From Epiperipatus broadwayi (lineage: Eukaryota > Onychophora > Udeonychophora > Euonychophora > Peripatidae): a stretch of DNA of 64,000 nucleotides. Below are positions 34,521 to 44,300 of the stretch, one piece after another; the stretch's first letter is position 1, and every line of letters starts with the position of its first letter. The notes under the pieces are model-generated. The model made no database searches, was not told where the DNA came from, and was given only the letters and a program-made list of their open reading frames with translations. Position numbers and translations under genes: made by a program. The stretch lies in the NCBI GenBank assembly GCA_028023455.1, contig JAQFVV010012513.1:246001-310000 (forward strand), in the 5' to 3' direction.

Positions 34521-34822
34521 TGATCATTCCACCATCAGATTTTCAATGAAATGAATGGCTGAAGAGTTATAGGGTGAAGTGGTTTGAAGTCTGCCCATTA
34601 AAGTATGAAGATTGGCTATCTTAATATAAAGTTGAGCTTTGATTGTATATATGTGTGATGATAATCTGGACCAACTGACGAGTGCTGGTTAGCATGAAAA
34701 ACATATATTGGTGATTATTTATCTTTTCAACATGTTGTGTGATCAAGTGTATCAGCAGTATGAGATAGCATGGATGGTTGAGAGTCATGTCAAAGTCTGA
34801 ATTCAAACCCCCTATATATTAA
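34521..34822 (+). mobile_element. Family D element, single-arm copy
   Basis: It is collinear with the right arm at 20518-20826: CATTCCACCATCAGATTTTC, GGTTTGAAGTCTGCCCATT, ATAAAGTTGAGCTTTGATTG, GATAATCTGGACCAACTGAC, GAGATAGCATGGATGG. It ends CAAAGTCTGAATTCAAACCCCC. The last part is B-box-like, so the element may be a SINE. Confidence 0.75.
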
Positions 34823-36936
34823 ATTGAATGAATAAAAATAAGTACTGGCTTATTTAATTTAAAATATATATAAATAGGTAATCACAGGCTTTGTTAATTA
34901 AAATAATTATTGGTAACCAGATGGGTTTGTTAATTAAAAATTGTGAATAATATAAAAAGACCACACAGAATTATAGAATTCATCATGTTTCCCTTTATCA
35001 TCATACCTGCTTTTTTTTGCTAACCCTAACCCTGTTTAGAATGATTTATTCTGAACCTATACCAGTAGCCAAGTTAATACTGATAAGCAGCTAAAGCACT
35101 GGGAAATGAACTTCATCAATATATAGCCTGTAGCCATCGAATGTTCAACTTTGCTTGTTGAATAACTAACAAAGTGCCAACTACTATCTTTAAATCTGTA
35201 GTTTAACAAATGCACTTCTCAATATTAAAAAAATTTCAGGATAGACTTTCCATAAAAGTAAATACCAGTAAATAAAAGACTTCACATGGAAAATAGTATA
35301 AAGCTTCATTTACATATATATACTTACATCTGTATAAAATTCATTTTTCTGAAAAATATCTGTTTACTATTTTTTTCATAGGACTTAAGATAAAGTTTTA
35401 TTCATGAATTATTTTATAAAATCATTCCCTATAAGTTAGTGAGATAATGTAAATGATGTAATTTTCTATTTATGCATTTATCTGTGATAAAATTATATTT
35501 CCTAATGTTTTTGTGTTATAACCCTTTACCACATTTGGTGTAATTGATATAGCACGGTAGCTTTAATTTAGATAATAGAAAGATTTAATGTGAATTTGAT
35601 AGCATAAAATGTAGATGAACATAATAGGATTTTTTAATTGGTTGTGACACATGACAGCTTTACAGACAAACATATATTCACCAATCAGACAAAACAGAAA
35701 TAGGGATTTTATATATAAGATAAAACCAAAAACAGAAAAAAGTTAAAGAATTGGTTTTATTTACATAAATGCATTAAAACTTTTTTAAAAATGAAATTTT
35801 CATTTTACAGAAATAAAAGATAGGGTGAAATCAGATACATTAGGAATCAAAAACTTAATAAATCTCATATTCACCGAGAATCATTGGATATTTTCACAGA
35901 ACAAGTACAGTTGATCTAAGGCTTTTAATCTATTATTTTCTAAGGAAAAATGTAATATAAGGGTATTCTTTCATTCTTGATAATTCCTTATGTGAAAATC
36001 ATCTCTAATATTGTCACTTGTCAAAATTGTTTATAGTGGTAGAATTTTTTACAATAATTTAATAATTTATGAAGCAAATATTAGATTTTAAATCAGTCTT
36101 TATCAGACTTATCACAAATCAACATTTATTGTTTTACATTTTAAAAAAAAACTTAAAATAAAAAAGAATTCATTCATTTTTTGGAAAAATGTTTAGACAA
36201 ACATTGGTAGATAGATGATGCTTACAGTCCTGTTGTTCTTATCTACACATCAGAAATTAAATATTTAAATGGATCAAATGTGATTATTTAAAAATATTTA
36301 TTTATAAAATTAAATTACAAAGCAATTGAGCATTTTTGTAAACTCTCACCAGGTGGAACAAAAAAAATCACAGAATTCAAGAGGTTTGAATAAATTTGTA
36401 ACTAATCCCCATTTTATCAAATGAATAGATTGATATCGATACAAAAAAATGAGCATTGTTCATAAGTTTATTTAAATTAGTTTTTTGGGGTATCTCACTA
36501 CATACTTTTATTTGTGATATCTGATTTTTTTTTCCATCTTTTTTAAAACATTTTTTTTACATTTTGTTGAATATTTTTATTATTGTATTATTTTATTTGA
36601 TCTTTATTATTTGTTTGAAACATTATATATCAAAGACTTGTGATTTCCTGTATTCCATTGTTTTAATTTATATAACAAGAGAAATGATAGCATTTAATTT
36701 TTATTTTTAAATAAAATTTACTCTCATTATGAAATATACATTATACTTCCATGGTTGCTATTTTTAAGCACACACATGTAATGTTAAACTTATTTTTAAA
36801 TAAATAGCTTTTATTTTAATACAGTATATTTAGCAACATATTATATATGTTCTTAAATCTTTTTTATAGAAAAAATGTATATTATATCCAAGTTTGATGT
36901 TATAAATCACTGGTCATAATAATTATGAAAGATATT
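34823..36936. other. A/T-rich DNA with one diverged dispersed repeat
   Basis: CTAACCCTAACCCTG at about 35020 is a two-unit telomere-like match, too short to interpret. At 35625-35715 (AATTGGTTGTGACACATGACA, TTACAGACAAACAT) there is a partner of the repeat at 25010-25130. No gene is supported. Confidence 0.45.
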
Positions 36937-37180
36937 GTTTATACAGAGGCTAAACTCCATACAGTTGTGCCACTCAATGGAAGCCAGAGTTATCAATGGA
37001 TGCAAGAAGGTTTGTGCATAAAATCATTATATAGTGCCATGACTTTTGGATCTAGTCTGGGGATATTGGATGAGTAAGCACTAGATAGGAATTTTATGCA
37101 CAAACCTTCTTGCATTCATTGATTACTCTGGCTTCCATTGAGTGGCGCTACTGTATGAAGAGTTTAGCTTCTGTATAAAC
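36937..37180. mobile_element. TIR-A element, copy 9, near-perfect palindrome
   Basis: This is the clearest member. The left arm (36937-37037) and right arm (37079-37180) are inverse with few differences, separated by about 41 bp that includes ATCTAGTCTGGGGATATTGG. Arm landmarks are ACTCCATACAGTTGTGCCAC, GCCAGAGTTATCAATGG, ATGCAAGAAGGTTTGTGC and ATAAAATC. The outer end (AGCTTGTGTAAGCATAAAGAATGATCATCATGTG) follows on the right to about 37230. Family consensus from all copies: an outer end AAACCACTAAACATCACATGATCACCA, a spacer, CTCTCCATACAGTAGTGCCAC, the internal block, and the same in inverse. No copy has a protein. Confidence 0.85.
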
Positions 37181-37265
37181 AGCTTGTGTAAGCATAAAGA
37201 ATGATCATCATGTGTTGATTAATGATTTATAGATGCACTGCATTAGTAGTAAACTTTACCTACAG

Positions 37266-37534
37266 TATAATATTCAATTGACCAAACACTTTATTACTTT
37301 TGCAATGCTTTATTATTCATCCTTTCCTGCACTTTACAGTTTTGATTGCCCTAGCAATCTTCTTCAGAATGTTATACCTCCTAATCTCAACTGAAAATTT
37401 GTTTGTCACAGTTGAGATTAGGAGACATAATGTTCTGAAGAAGATTGGTGGAGCAATCGGAATTAAAGTGCAGGAAAGGGTGAATAATAAAGCATTGTAA
37501 AAGTAGTAAAGTGTTTGGTCAATTGAATATTATA
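37266..37534. mobile_element. Foldback element, 128/126-bp arms, 15-nt loop
   Basis: The left arm (37266-37393: ATTCAATTGACCAAACAC, TTTCCTGCACTTTA, AGCAATCTTCTTCAGAA, CTCCTAATCTCAACTG) is inverse to 37409-37534 with roughly ten differences. If transcribed it would fold into one long hairpin. The 66-codon frame at 37300-37500 runs across both arms and is a product of the symmetry. No family member was seen elsewhere in the window. Confidence 0.85.
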
Positions 37535-37569
37535 TGATATACATTTGGCAATGCAATAGGAAACAGTAG

Positions 37570-37670
37570 TTATTATACTTTTACATACAGTAGTGCTATT
37601 CTTTTCACAACCTATATAAACATAAAAAAAATGGTGGTCTTGTGATGTATTAGTGGTTTAGTTCGACTAA
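37570..37670. mobile_element. TIR-A remnant, copy 10
   Basis: TTACATACAGTAGTGCTATTC is followed at a distance by the outer end AAAAATGGTGGTCTTGTGATG and TAGTGGTTTAG. The middle is lost. Confidence 0.5.
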
Positions 37671-38670
37671 AAGTGATTTCTGAAATCTTTGTAACTTTTT
37701 TGATTCTAATTATGTTTTAGTCAATGAAAGGTTATACTACCATTATTATAAGTATATAAAAAAAAAAACTATTAAGTAAATCAGATTTGTTCATAACTCG
37801 AGATATGATTTCTCTACCTAATTCTTGAACCAAATCAAAATTTCATTTTAGAATGTTTAGCCCCGATTCTATAATTGAAAAATTATGCTGTAAAAAATGA
37901 AAATTTTAAGATGTTCCCAACAATTTTTTTCCAGAGATAACAGTAAAGCCATCTGGATTTGATCTTCCTAGACACAACTAGTCTCATAAATAAGCAGATT
38001 TTGGGTAACTCACGGTCATTATGCCCATCTACTTCATAAATAGGATTTATCATTCACTGCTCTAAATAAATGTGATCCAACACGAACTATGAATCAATAT
38101 TTAATTATTATTGAATCCATGAATATAGTAACAGTTTTGAAAAGATACTAAAACCACAGTAAATCTATGTCCTGTTTGGAATCTCTACGAGTTTCTTTTT
38201 GTATTTTGTTAATAGTTAAATTCTAAAACAAATCTAAATGTTAAATGAAAATTAGTATAATATATATGTATGTAAACTGTACTTCATAAGAAAAAAATGT
38301 TATGAAACATATTTTACTTCCTCGGGCATCAATTATTATTTTTCTTTCAAGTTAAAGTTAGATGTTTACAAATTTTTTGTCTTTTTTTCTCCATATATAT
38401 GATAGATATATTTATTGATTTAAATATTTTCAAATAAAAACTAAAATCAAAACAGAAAATGGAATAACAAAATTACAGATCAATAAATAATGTTGATATT
38501 TCGCGTCTCTTTCTTTCTCTTTATATATATAGATCATGTACCAAAATTCAGTTGACCCGAAAAGAACTGAAAATAAGTCTCAAGTTGTGTATAAAACAAT
38601 ATTTCAACACGTTAAGTCTAGTCATTTTTTAAAACTTTTATTAGTAGTATTTTATTAATTTATATAGAAC
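37671..38670. other. A/T-rich DNA, nothing recognised
   Basis: No gene or repeat supported. Confidence 0.4.
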
Positions 38671-39053
38671 GCAAACAACTGTAAGAACCTATTTCACGAA
38701 GCGGCATTGTTGCGAATTCTTCTTAAGCCTACCCATAAATAATGGACTTGTCCAGATCACAGATGACCAATGAAATGACAATAAAAAGTAAATAAATAGC
38801 CAATGACATAAACAGGTCATTTGGAGAGCTAGATTAGTGATTCGAACTGTTTACAATAAGGAATGAAATGTGCTTATATACATCAGAAGTCTATTTGAGA
38901 AATACAGGTATCAGACAAATGTCAGACGCCAGACAACAGTAACTCGTCCACAATTTGTTAAAAACTAGTTGCATCATTCATTCCTAAGCACTATTGATAC
39001 CGTTAGCAGCTGAACATTTACAGTTTCTCAACTATAACAGGCAAACAACTGTA
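38671..39053. mobile_element. Possible retroposed insert of 357 bp flanked by 13-bp direct repeats
   Basis: GCAAACAACTGTA occurs at 38671-38683 and 39041-39053, compatible with a LINE-type target-site duplication. The insert has GGACTTGTCCAGATCACAGATG, CAGGTCATTTGGAGAGC and CAGAAGTCTATTTGAG. Related DNA (AATGGATTTGTCCAGATTCAG, GACCATTTGAGG) lies at 40490-40690. On the minus strand AGTTCGAATCACTAATC resembles a B box. No A-rich tail is visible. Confidence 0.4.
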
Positions 39054-39082
39054 TATTAATTATTGAACCCGTATATATTTTG

Positions 39083-39539
39083 TTAAACCACTAAACGTCA
39101 CATGATTACCGTTTCTTATGCTTGCTCATGCTGTTAAAACGGGCACTCAGTGCAAGCTAGAGTAATCAATGGATGCAAGAAGGTTTGTGCATAAAATACC
39201 TATCTAGTGACTATTCATCAAATATCTTCAGACTAGTTTGTAGGCTTTCATCAGTGAGGAGCCTTGGATCTGAGAGCACTGCACCTACATCTTAGGATAT
39301 AATAAACCCTCCAGCAGCCACCTTTTATTTCTACTTAACTATGAGTCAAAAATATAATAATATTTCCAATCCAAGATCATTAGCTTATATAGTCATATTG
39401 CTCTGAACTCAGTTCAGTACCCATACATTTTGATTACTCTGGCTAACACTGAGTGACACTACTGTATGTAGAGTTTTGCATATTTTAACCGTTTGATCAA
39501 GCATTAGAAATGGTGATCATGTGATGTTTAGTAGTCTAA
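39083..39539. mobile_element. TIR-A element, copy 11, long form with both outer ends
   Basis: It starts TTAAACCACTAAACGTCACATGAT and ends ATCATGTGATGTTTAGTAGTCTAA. Between these are GGCACTCAGTGCAAGC, AATCAATGGATGCAAGAAGG, GAGGAGCCTTGGATCTGAGAG and an extra segment (ACCCTCCAGCAGCCACC, TTGCTCTGAACTCAGTTCAG). Then comes the closing half, ATTACTCTGGCTAACACTGAG. At 57290-57420 the same extra segment recurs, so this is a real subfamily. Confidence 0.78.
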
Positions 39540-39599
39540 TACCAATCATGCCTAATAGGATAGTGGTGACTATGCTTATTAAAAAACCACGAACCCCAA

Positions 39600-39945
39600 A
39601 AGGTATGTGTACTGAACTGAGTTCAGACTTATATGACTATATAAGCTAATGAGCTTGGATTAGAAATATTATTATGTTTTCAAATCTTAGACTCATAGTT
39701 TTGTAGTTAATTAGATGTAAAATGCAGCTACTGGAGGGTTGCATTGGCTCCTAAAATCTAGGTGCATTGCTGTCAGATCCAAGTTTCCTTACTGATGAAA
39801 GCCACAATCTAGAAACAAGCCTGGGGATATTGGATGAATAGATACTTGATAAGGATTTTATGTACAAACCTTCCGGCATCCATTGATTAATCTGGTTTGC
39901 CCTGAGTGGCACTACTGTTTGGAGAGTTTTGCCTGATTTATATAT
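39600..39945. mobile_element. TIR-A element, copy 12, opposite orientation
   Basis: It is the inverse of 39140-39420: TGTACTGAACTGAGTTCAG, AATGAGCTTGGATTAGAAATA, GCTACTGGAGGGTTGC, GATGAAAGCCACAATCTAG, GGGGATATTGGATGAATAG, GGCATCCATTGATTAATCTGG, GAGTGGCACTACTG. With copy 11 it makes an ~800-bp partial palindrome with the closing half of copy 11 in the centre. Confidence 0.75.
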
Positions 39946-40489
39946 TTTGTTATTATAAACAACTATAATGAACACATTAACATTTAGTTACTGAGTTCTG
40001 TCAATAACTTTATTGTGATCATAATAAATATAAACATAACCTGAATATAAACAATAATGAGGATAAAAAAATGAATTGGATAAATTATAGCTAATTATAT
40101 AATTGAATAGTTTATTGTTCGATCATTCATAAGAAATTCAACCACAGGAAGTGTCAGATTGGGTTATACCCCATGAATCTAAGCTACAAAGACTGCCCCT
40201 GTTCCACTGCATTATTAACACCACAGAACAACATAATTAAATAACCAATTAAACTTTGTTGTACGAAAGTAGAAAAATGAATTAAAAAATATAGATAGAA
40301 TAATTATAATATATGTTTTATCTTTACATTCCCACAATTTTATTTCCATGATAGCTCTAAAATTCGCAATATAATTTTCAGCTTTTACCTTATGGGTGTG
40401 AATGTGTGTCAAATTCTCTTACTGAAAAAGAATGAGTATGTAAACAATGTAATAGTAAAATTATGCCATAATAATTCATCAGCATGTTA
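39946..40489. other. A/T-rich DNA, nothing recognised
   Basis: A 65-codon minus-strand frame (40215-40412) carries no motif. Confidence 0.4.
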
Positions 40490-40870
40490 TGACTCAACTT
40501 ACCTTCAAGTAATGGATTTGTCCAGATTCAGGTCTTGATTGGATTCAATATTCATCATTATCATCCAGTTGATATATATAAATAAAATATAGCTAATCAC
40601 AGATGAAGGCCAATAGTTGAAGATCATTATTGAATTCAGCAGCTCTCATTAAATAAGAAGTCTTTAGACAGACCATTTGAGGGTAAATTAACACAAAACA
40701 GGTTAATTGTCTGACATAAGTAAAATTTGGCTGATTAAAGGGGAGGGAATGTTATGTGCAAGTTACCTTCAAATAATAGACTGATAGAATTCAGCATGGA
40801 TACATATATCAATGAAATATAGTCAACGACCTATTTATTATCTTGCATTGTATGGAAAAGCTATCGGAGA
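40490..40870. repeat. Local direct repeats related to 38.7 kb
   Basis: ACTTACCTTCAAGTAATGGA (about 40497) and AGTTACCTTCAAATAATAGA (about 40760) are each followed by a TCCAGATTCAG- or GAATTCAG-like part and ATATATATAAATAAAATATAG / ATATCAATGAAATATAG. Two diverged copies about 265 bp apart, related to the insert at 38671-39053. Confidence 0.45.
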
Positions 40871-41106
40871 TAAAAAAAATCTTGACTCTGCTTAAGCTTT
40901 ACTTAGTAGACTAACCAATATCTAGCTTCATCACATTTTTATCACTGTTTTGCTAGCAGATTAAGAAAGCTGGATGTCCATTTTCCAGTGAATATTTTAA
41001 TGCTTACTACTTTGGTTCTAAACTGAATAACGGAACTAAAAATCAAAAGTCATCATAGTCTGAAAAATAAAACATTTATTTCTGTGTATGATAAATATTT
41101 AAATTT

Positions 41107-41405
41107 ATGCAAAACAGGTTAGAGAGTCCACAATTGGAAAGAAAGAAGCAGGTTTTTTTCAAGTTTATGGTATGGGTGTTAGTAGCTATAAGCCATGCTT
41201 CTGTAACTTTATGTTTAGAGTCATGGTGCTCTATACAAGTGGTAGTGGCAGAAAATGGTTCGAAATATATGAGAACCTTTGGTATTTCAAAAAGATAGAA
41301 TGGTATTCAGGTGTATTTAGAGCTTGTTTTTATACACAGGTAGATAAGGCCAATGTTATTTATGCAGAAAGTTTAACACCTGTACAGCAAATTAAAATAA
41401 TTTGA
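41107..41405 (+). repeat. Dispersed repeat F, copy 1
   Basis: CAAGTTTATGGTATGGGTGTTAG, AAGCCATGCTTCTGTAAC, TTTATGTTTAGAGTCATGG, then ATTCAGGTGTATTTAGAGC. It is collinear with 58880-59075. Overlapping frames of 63 and 77 codons cover it and recur partly in copy 2 (CFSLWHKCV...FMFRIMAFY against FMFRVMVLY). The repeat may derive from a coding part of an element, but no domain is recognised. Confidence 0.5.
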
Positions 41406-42640
41406 TATTGAAAAACACTGAATAAATGATTAATCCATCTAGAAATTGGGACCTGGACCAACTGAAGATCACTGATTTCTGGTTAAGTACATCTTGAGGG
41501 CCATTTATGCATTTTGGACTTATTCATTTAAATGTTTCAAGTATGTGGAATGAAATATAGACTTCAAATATGTACATAATAAAAGTCTTCGAATTAATGA
41601 CTTCAAGAAAAATCTTTGCCATAAGTACTTCATAGAAAATCTGTGAGCAAACAGATACAACTTCATCATGTTATCATTTCTCATGTATGGGATTTGATTG
41701 TTTTTTTTATTTTTGTGTACCTATTTGATGGTCACTATTAAATAATTAATTTAGTTGGTTTTGAGCCAATAATCAAAAAATAATCTGTAAATTTTAAAGT
41801 TTACTTAATCTGGATTTATATCTGAATTATAGGGGCAGATTGAATAACTCTGTAATATACCATAAGAGTATTTACATATATTGTAACTGCAGTTAATGGC
41901 TTATTGTAATTTGATTGGAGATTAATAAAATTAAAACTATAAAACAATTAAAGTTAATAATTTATGTATATATTTTCTATAACTTATATTTAATTAGGTG
42001 TTAAGGTATTAACTAAAAATAAATTTTCTATGATAGATTGCTTACTAACTTTTATTATATTTATCCCATGTGTTTTCACTTTATTAAATAGTTTTACAAA
42101 TGACTCATTCTAAAATTTATCAGTAAAATTACTATATAGTCATAATGTGTTATTATTTTAAATTTGACGTAACATTTAGCTAATTTTTTCCACTGCATTT
42201 TTATGATCCATAAATATTTGCTTTCATGATAACTTGTCCTTTGCTTTTGTTAAAAGCCTTACAAGTCAAGTCTATGTTATAAATATTGCAAAACATTTGT
42301 GTAGTTTTCAAATGTTTGGCATATTATTTTGAATAGAATATACACATTTTCAACATGCATTTTTTAAAATATCAGAAATGGTTTACTTTATTGATGTTTT
42401 CACATCAAAATTGTCAAGCATTGTACAGTTGCATACATCATTTATGTCTTGAGCATAGCAATATTATTTGTTATGTCTATGTTAAAAACATTTTTTCTTC
42501 TGATTATAATTTTTACCAATATCCAGGTTTTCATTATTTGATAAGAAAATTTTTATTTTTTATATTGTTACATTTGCTTGCTTACTAATTTTTAGATTGT
42601 GACAAAAAATAGTGATGTATTCTATTATATAAATGTTATA
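41406..42640. other. A/T-rich DNA, nothing recognised
   Basis: A 77-codon plus-strand frame at 42355-42588 is F/L/I/Y-rich without motifs. No gene supported. Confidence 0.4.
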
Positions 42641-43009
42641 AGAGCTCACAAATAAGCTCTTAACAAGCTTTGCAGACTATCCCCAATCCTAGACCGGTTT
42701 CTGCTACTGGCTTCCTTTGTGAGATACTAGGATATTCAAGCATTAGATTAAAAATACCAAGACAAGCCCATATGGTTCTCTGCCATATGGCTATTTAAGT
42801 TAGATAGCTGGATTGAAAGACATATGGATGTCTAAAAATTTCAGATTTTTTATTAATATTTATCCATTAGATAGAGTGTTGTGCTTGTCCTGGTATTTTT
42901 AATCTAATGCTTGAATATCCTAGCACCTCATTGAGGAAGCCAGTAGCAGAAATCAGTCTGGGGATGGGGATATTCTGCAAAACTTGTTAAGAGCTTATTT
43001 GCGAGCTCT
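42641..43009. mobile_element. Palindromic element G, arms ~125 bp
   Basis: It starts AGAGCTCACAAATAAGCTC and ends GAGCTTATTTGCGAGCTCT. The arms (about 42641-42768 and 42888-43009) share CTTAACAAG, TACTGGCTTCCT..GTGAG, and ATATTCAAGCATTAGATTAA, ending AAATACCA. The flanks are TTATA and ATATA. The inner arm motif CAGTCTGGGGATGGGGATA resembles the ACTAGTCTGGGGATATTGG centre of TIR-A, suggesting common ancestry. There is no coding capacity. Confidence 0.75.
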
Positions 43010-43272
43010 ATATATATAACTTTTGTAATACAAACTTGTTAAATTAGGTCATGTGATATATGACTTTTTCTTTGTAATTCTATTATATAAATATAATAAG
43101 TGGAAATTTATAGTGTTTAATATATTTTTTTCACATTTCAACATATAATGGTAATAAATGTATCTCTCAGATACAAGCAACATATGCTGTAAATTATGAT
43201 ACTGCAAATTCTGAGGGGTTAATCAAAGGCTTGTGTCTTTTTTTTACTAAAAGATGTGTTAATTCACTTTTT
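43010..43272. other. A/T-rich DNA, nothing recognised
   Basis: No gene or repeat supported. Confidence 0.4.
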
Positions 43273-43273
43273 A

Positions 43274-43340
<67 letters not shown>
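43273..43340. repeat. (ATT)n microsatellite
   Basis: About 22 nearly perfect ATT triplets. Confidence 0.97.
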
Positions 43341-43832
43341 GTTTATATAAGAACTATTTGGACAATTTTATGTCTTTATACTTCTAATTCTTATTTAATC
43401 AAACCGCTTCAAAACAAACGAAGAGGTCTTTGCAGATCATTTATCTTTTTCAGATATGTTCACATATGTTTGTTTATGTGTTCAAGATGTGAGGGTGAAA
43501 TCAAAGTTTGAAATACAACTAAGATATTGCACATGGACAATAAAGATGGATAAAGGTTTATTAATGATATCATGTGGTTATATTAAATGGGAACAAATAT
43601 ATCAATCTTTAATTAAATTTAAAATTTATATTTAAGATGAAAATAATATAATAAAGATAGATTTGATAAATGGTTAATAATAACTAGCAACTTTAAGCTG
43701 TGGGATTATGGAAAACTTCTGTTGGTATTCTAACAAGTAATATAAGCTTAGGTATCCAGAAACTGTTTGAATAATGATTCTATTGCTGACACTTCTGGTA
43801 CAGAATCTTTTTATGAACTCCAAAGCAATAAA
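43341..43832. other. A/T-rich DNA, nothing recognised
   Basis: No gene or repeat supported. Confidence 0.4.
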
Positions 43833-43833
43833 G

Positions 43834-43873
<40 letters not shown>

Positions 43874-43890
43874 TATTGTTGTTGTTGCTG
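43833..43890. repeat. (CAT)n then (GTT)n microsatellite
   Basis: About 13 CAT triplets followed by TTATTGTTGTTGTTGCTGCTG. In one frame it makes the polyserine/polyleucine part of a 60-codon frame (43774-43956). TGATGA-type tails of RTE elements read ATCATC on the other strand, so this may be an RTE 3' tail whose body is gone. Confidence 0.9.
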
Positions 43891-44300
43891 CTGTTGTCAT
43901 CTTCACTTTTTCTTCTGAACTCTAGAGTTTATATTCTCAATACTCATCTCAATTAACTTTATCAAGTTTTTCCAAGGAATCTAGAAGTCAGTATGTCTGG
44001 TTCTAAATTATTTAATACATTCATAAATAGGTGTTCAATTGATTTGAATAATATCTGTCATGTATCTTGTAAAAAGTATGTATGTCAGTGGTTGTGCAAT
44101 ATATATTAATTTTGTTATTTATTTATATTCCTATTTTTATATTTTTTTAAAACTGTGTTTTTTAACTTTTGCTACTTGTGTCTTTGTTGTATATATTTTC
44201 TTTTTTTAATTTATTAATTTTTACATGTAAGCTCCTCCCACAAGATTTTTTTTATTTGGAAGTTTTCAAATAATTGGAATATACCCTTTGCGTTTACTTC

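Noticed and set aside
35020-35035. Second telomere tract (CTAACCCTAACCCTG)
   Set aside because: Only two units; expected by chance or ordinary drift.
43774-43956. Serine/leucine-rich protein
   Set aside because: Translation of a CAT/GTT microsatellite.
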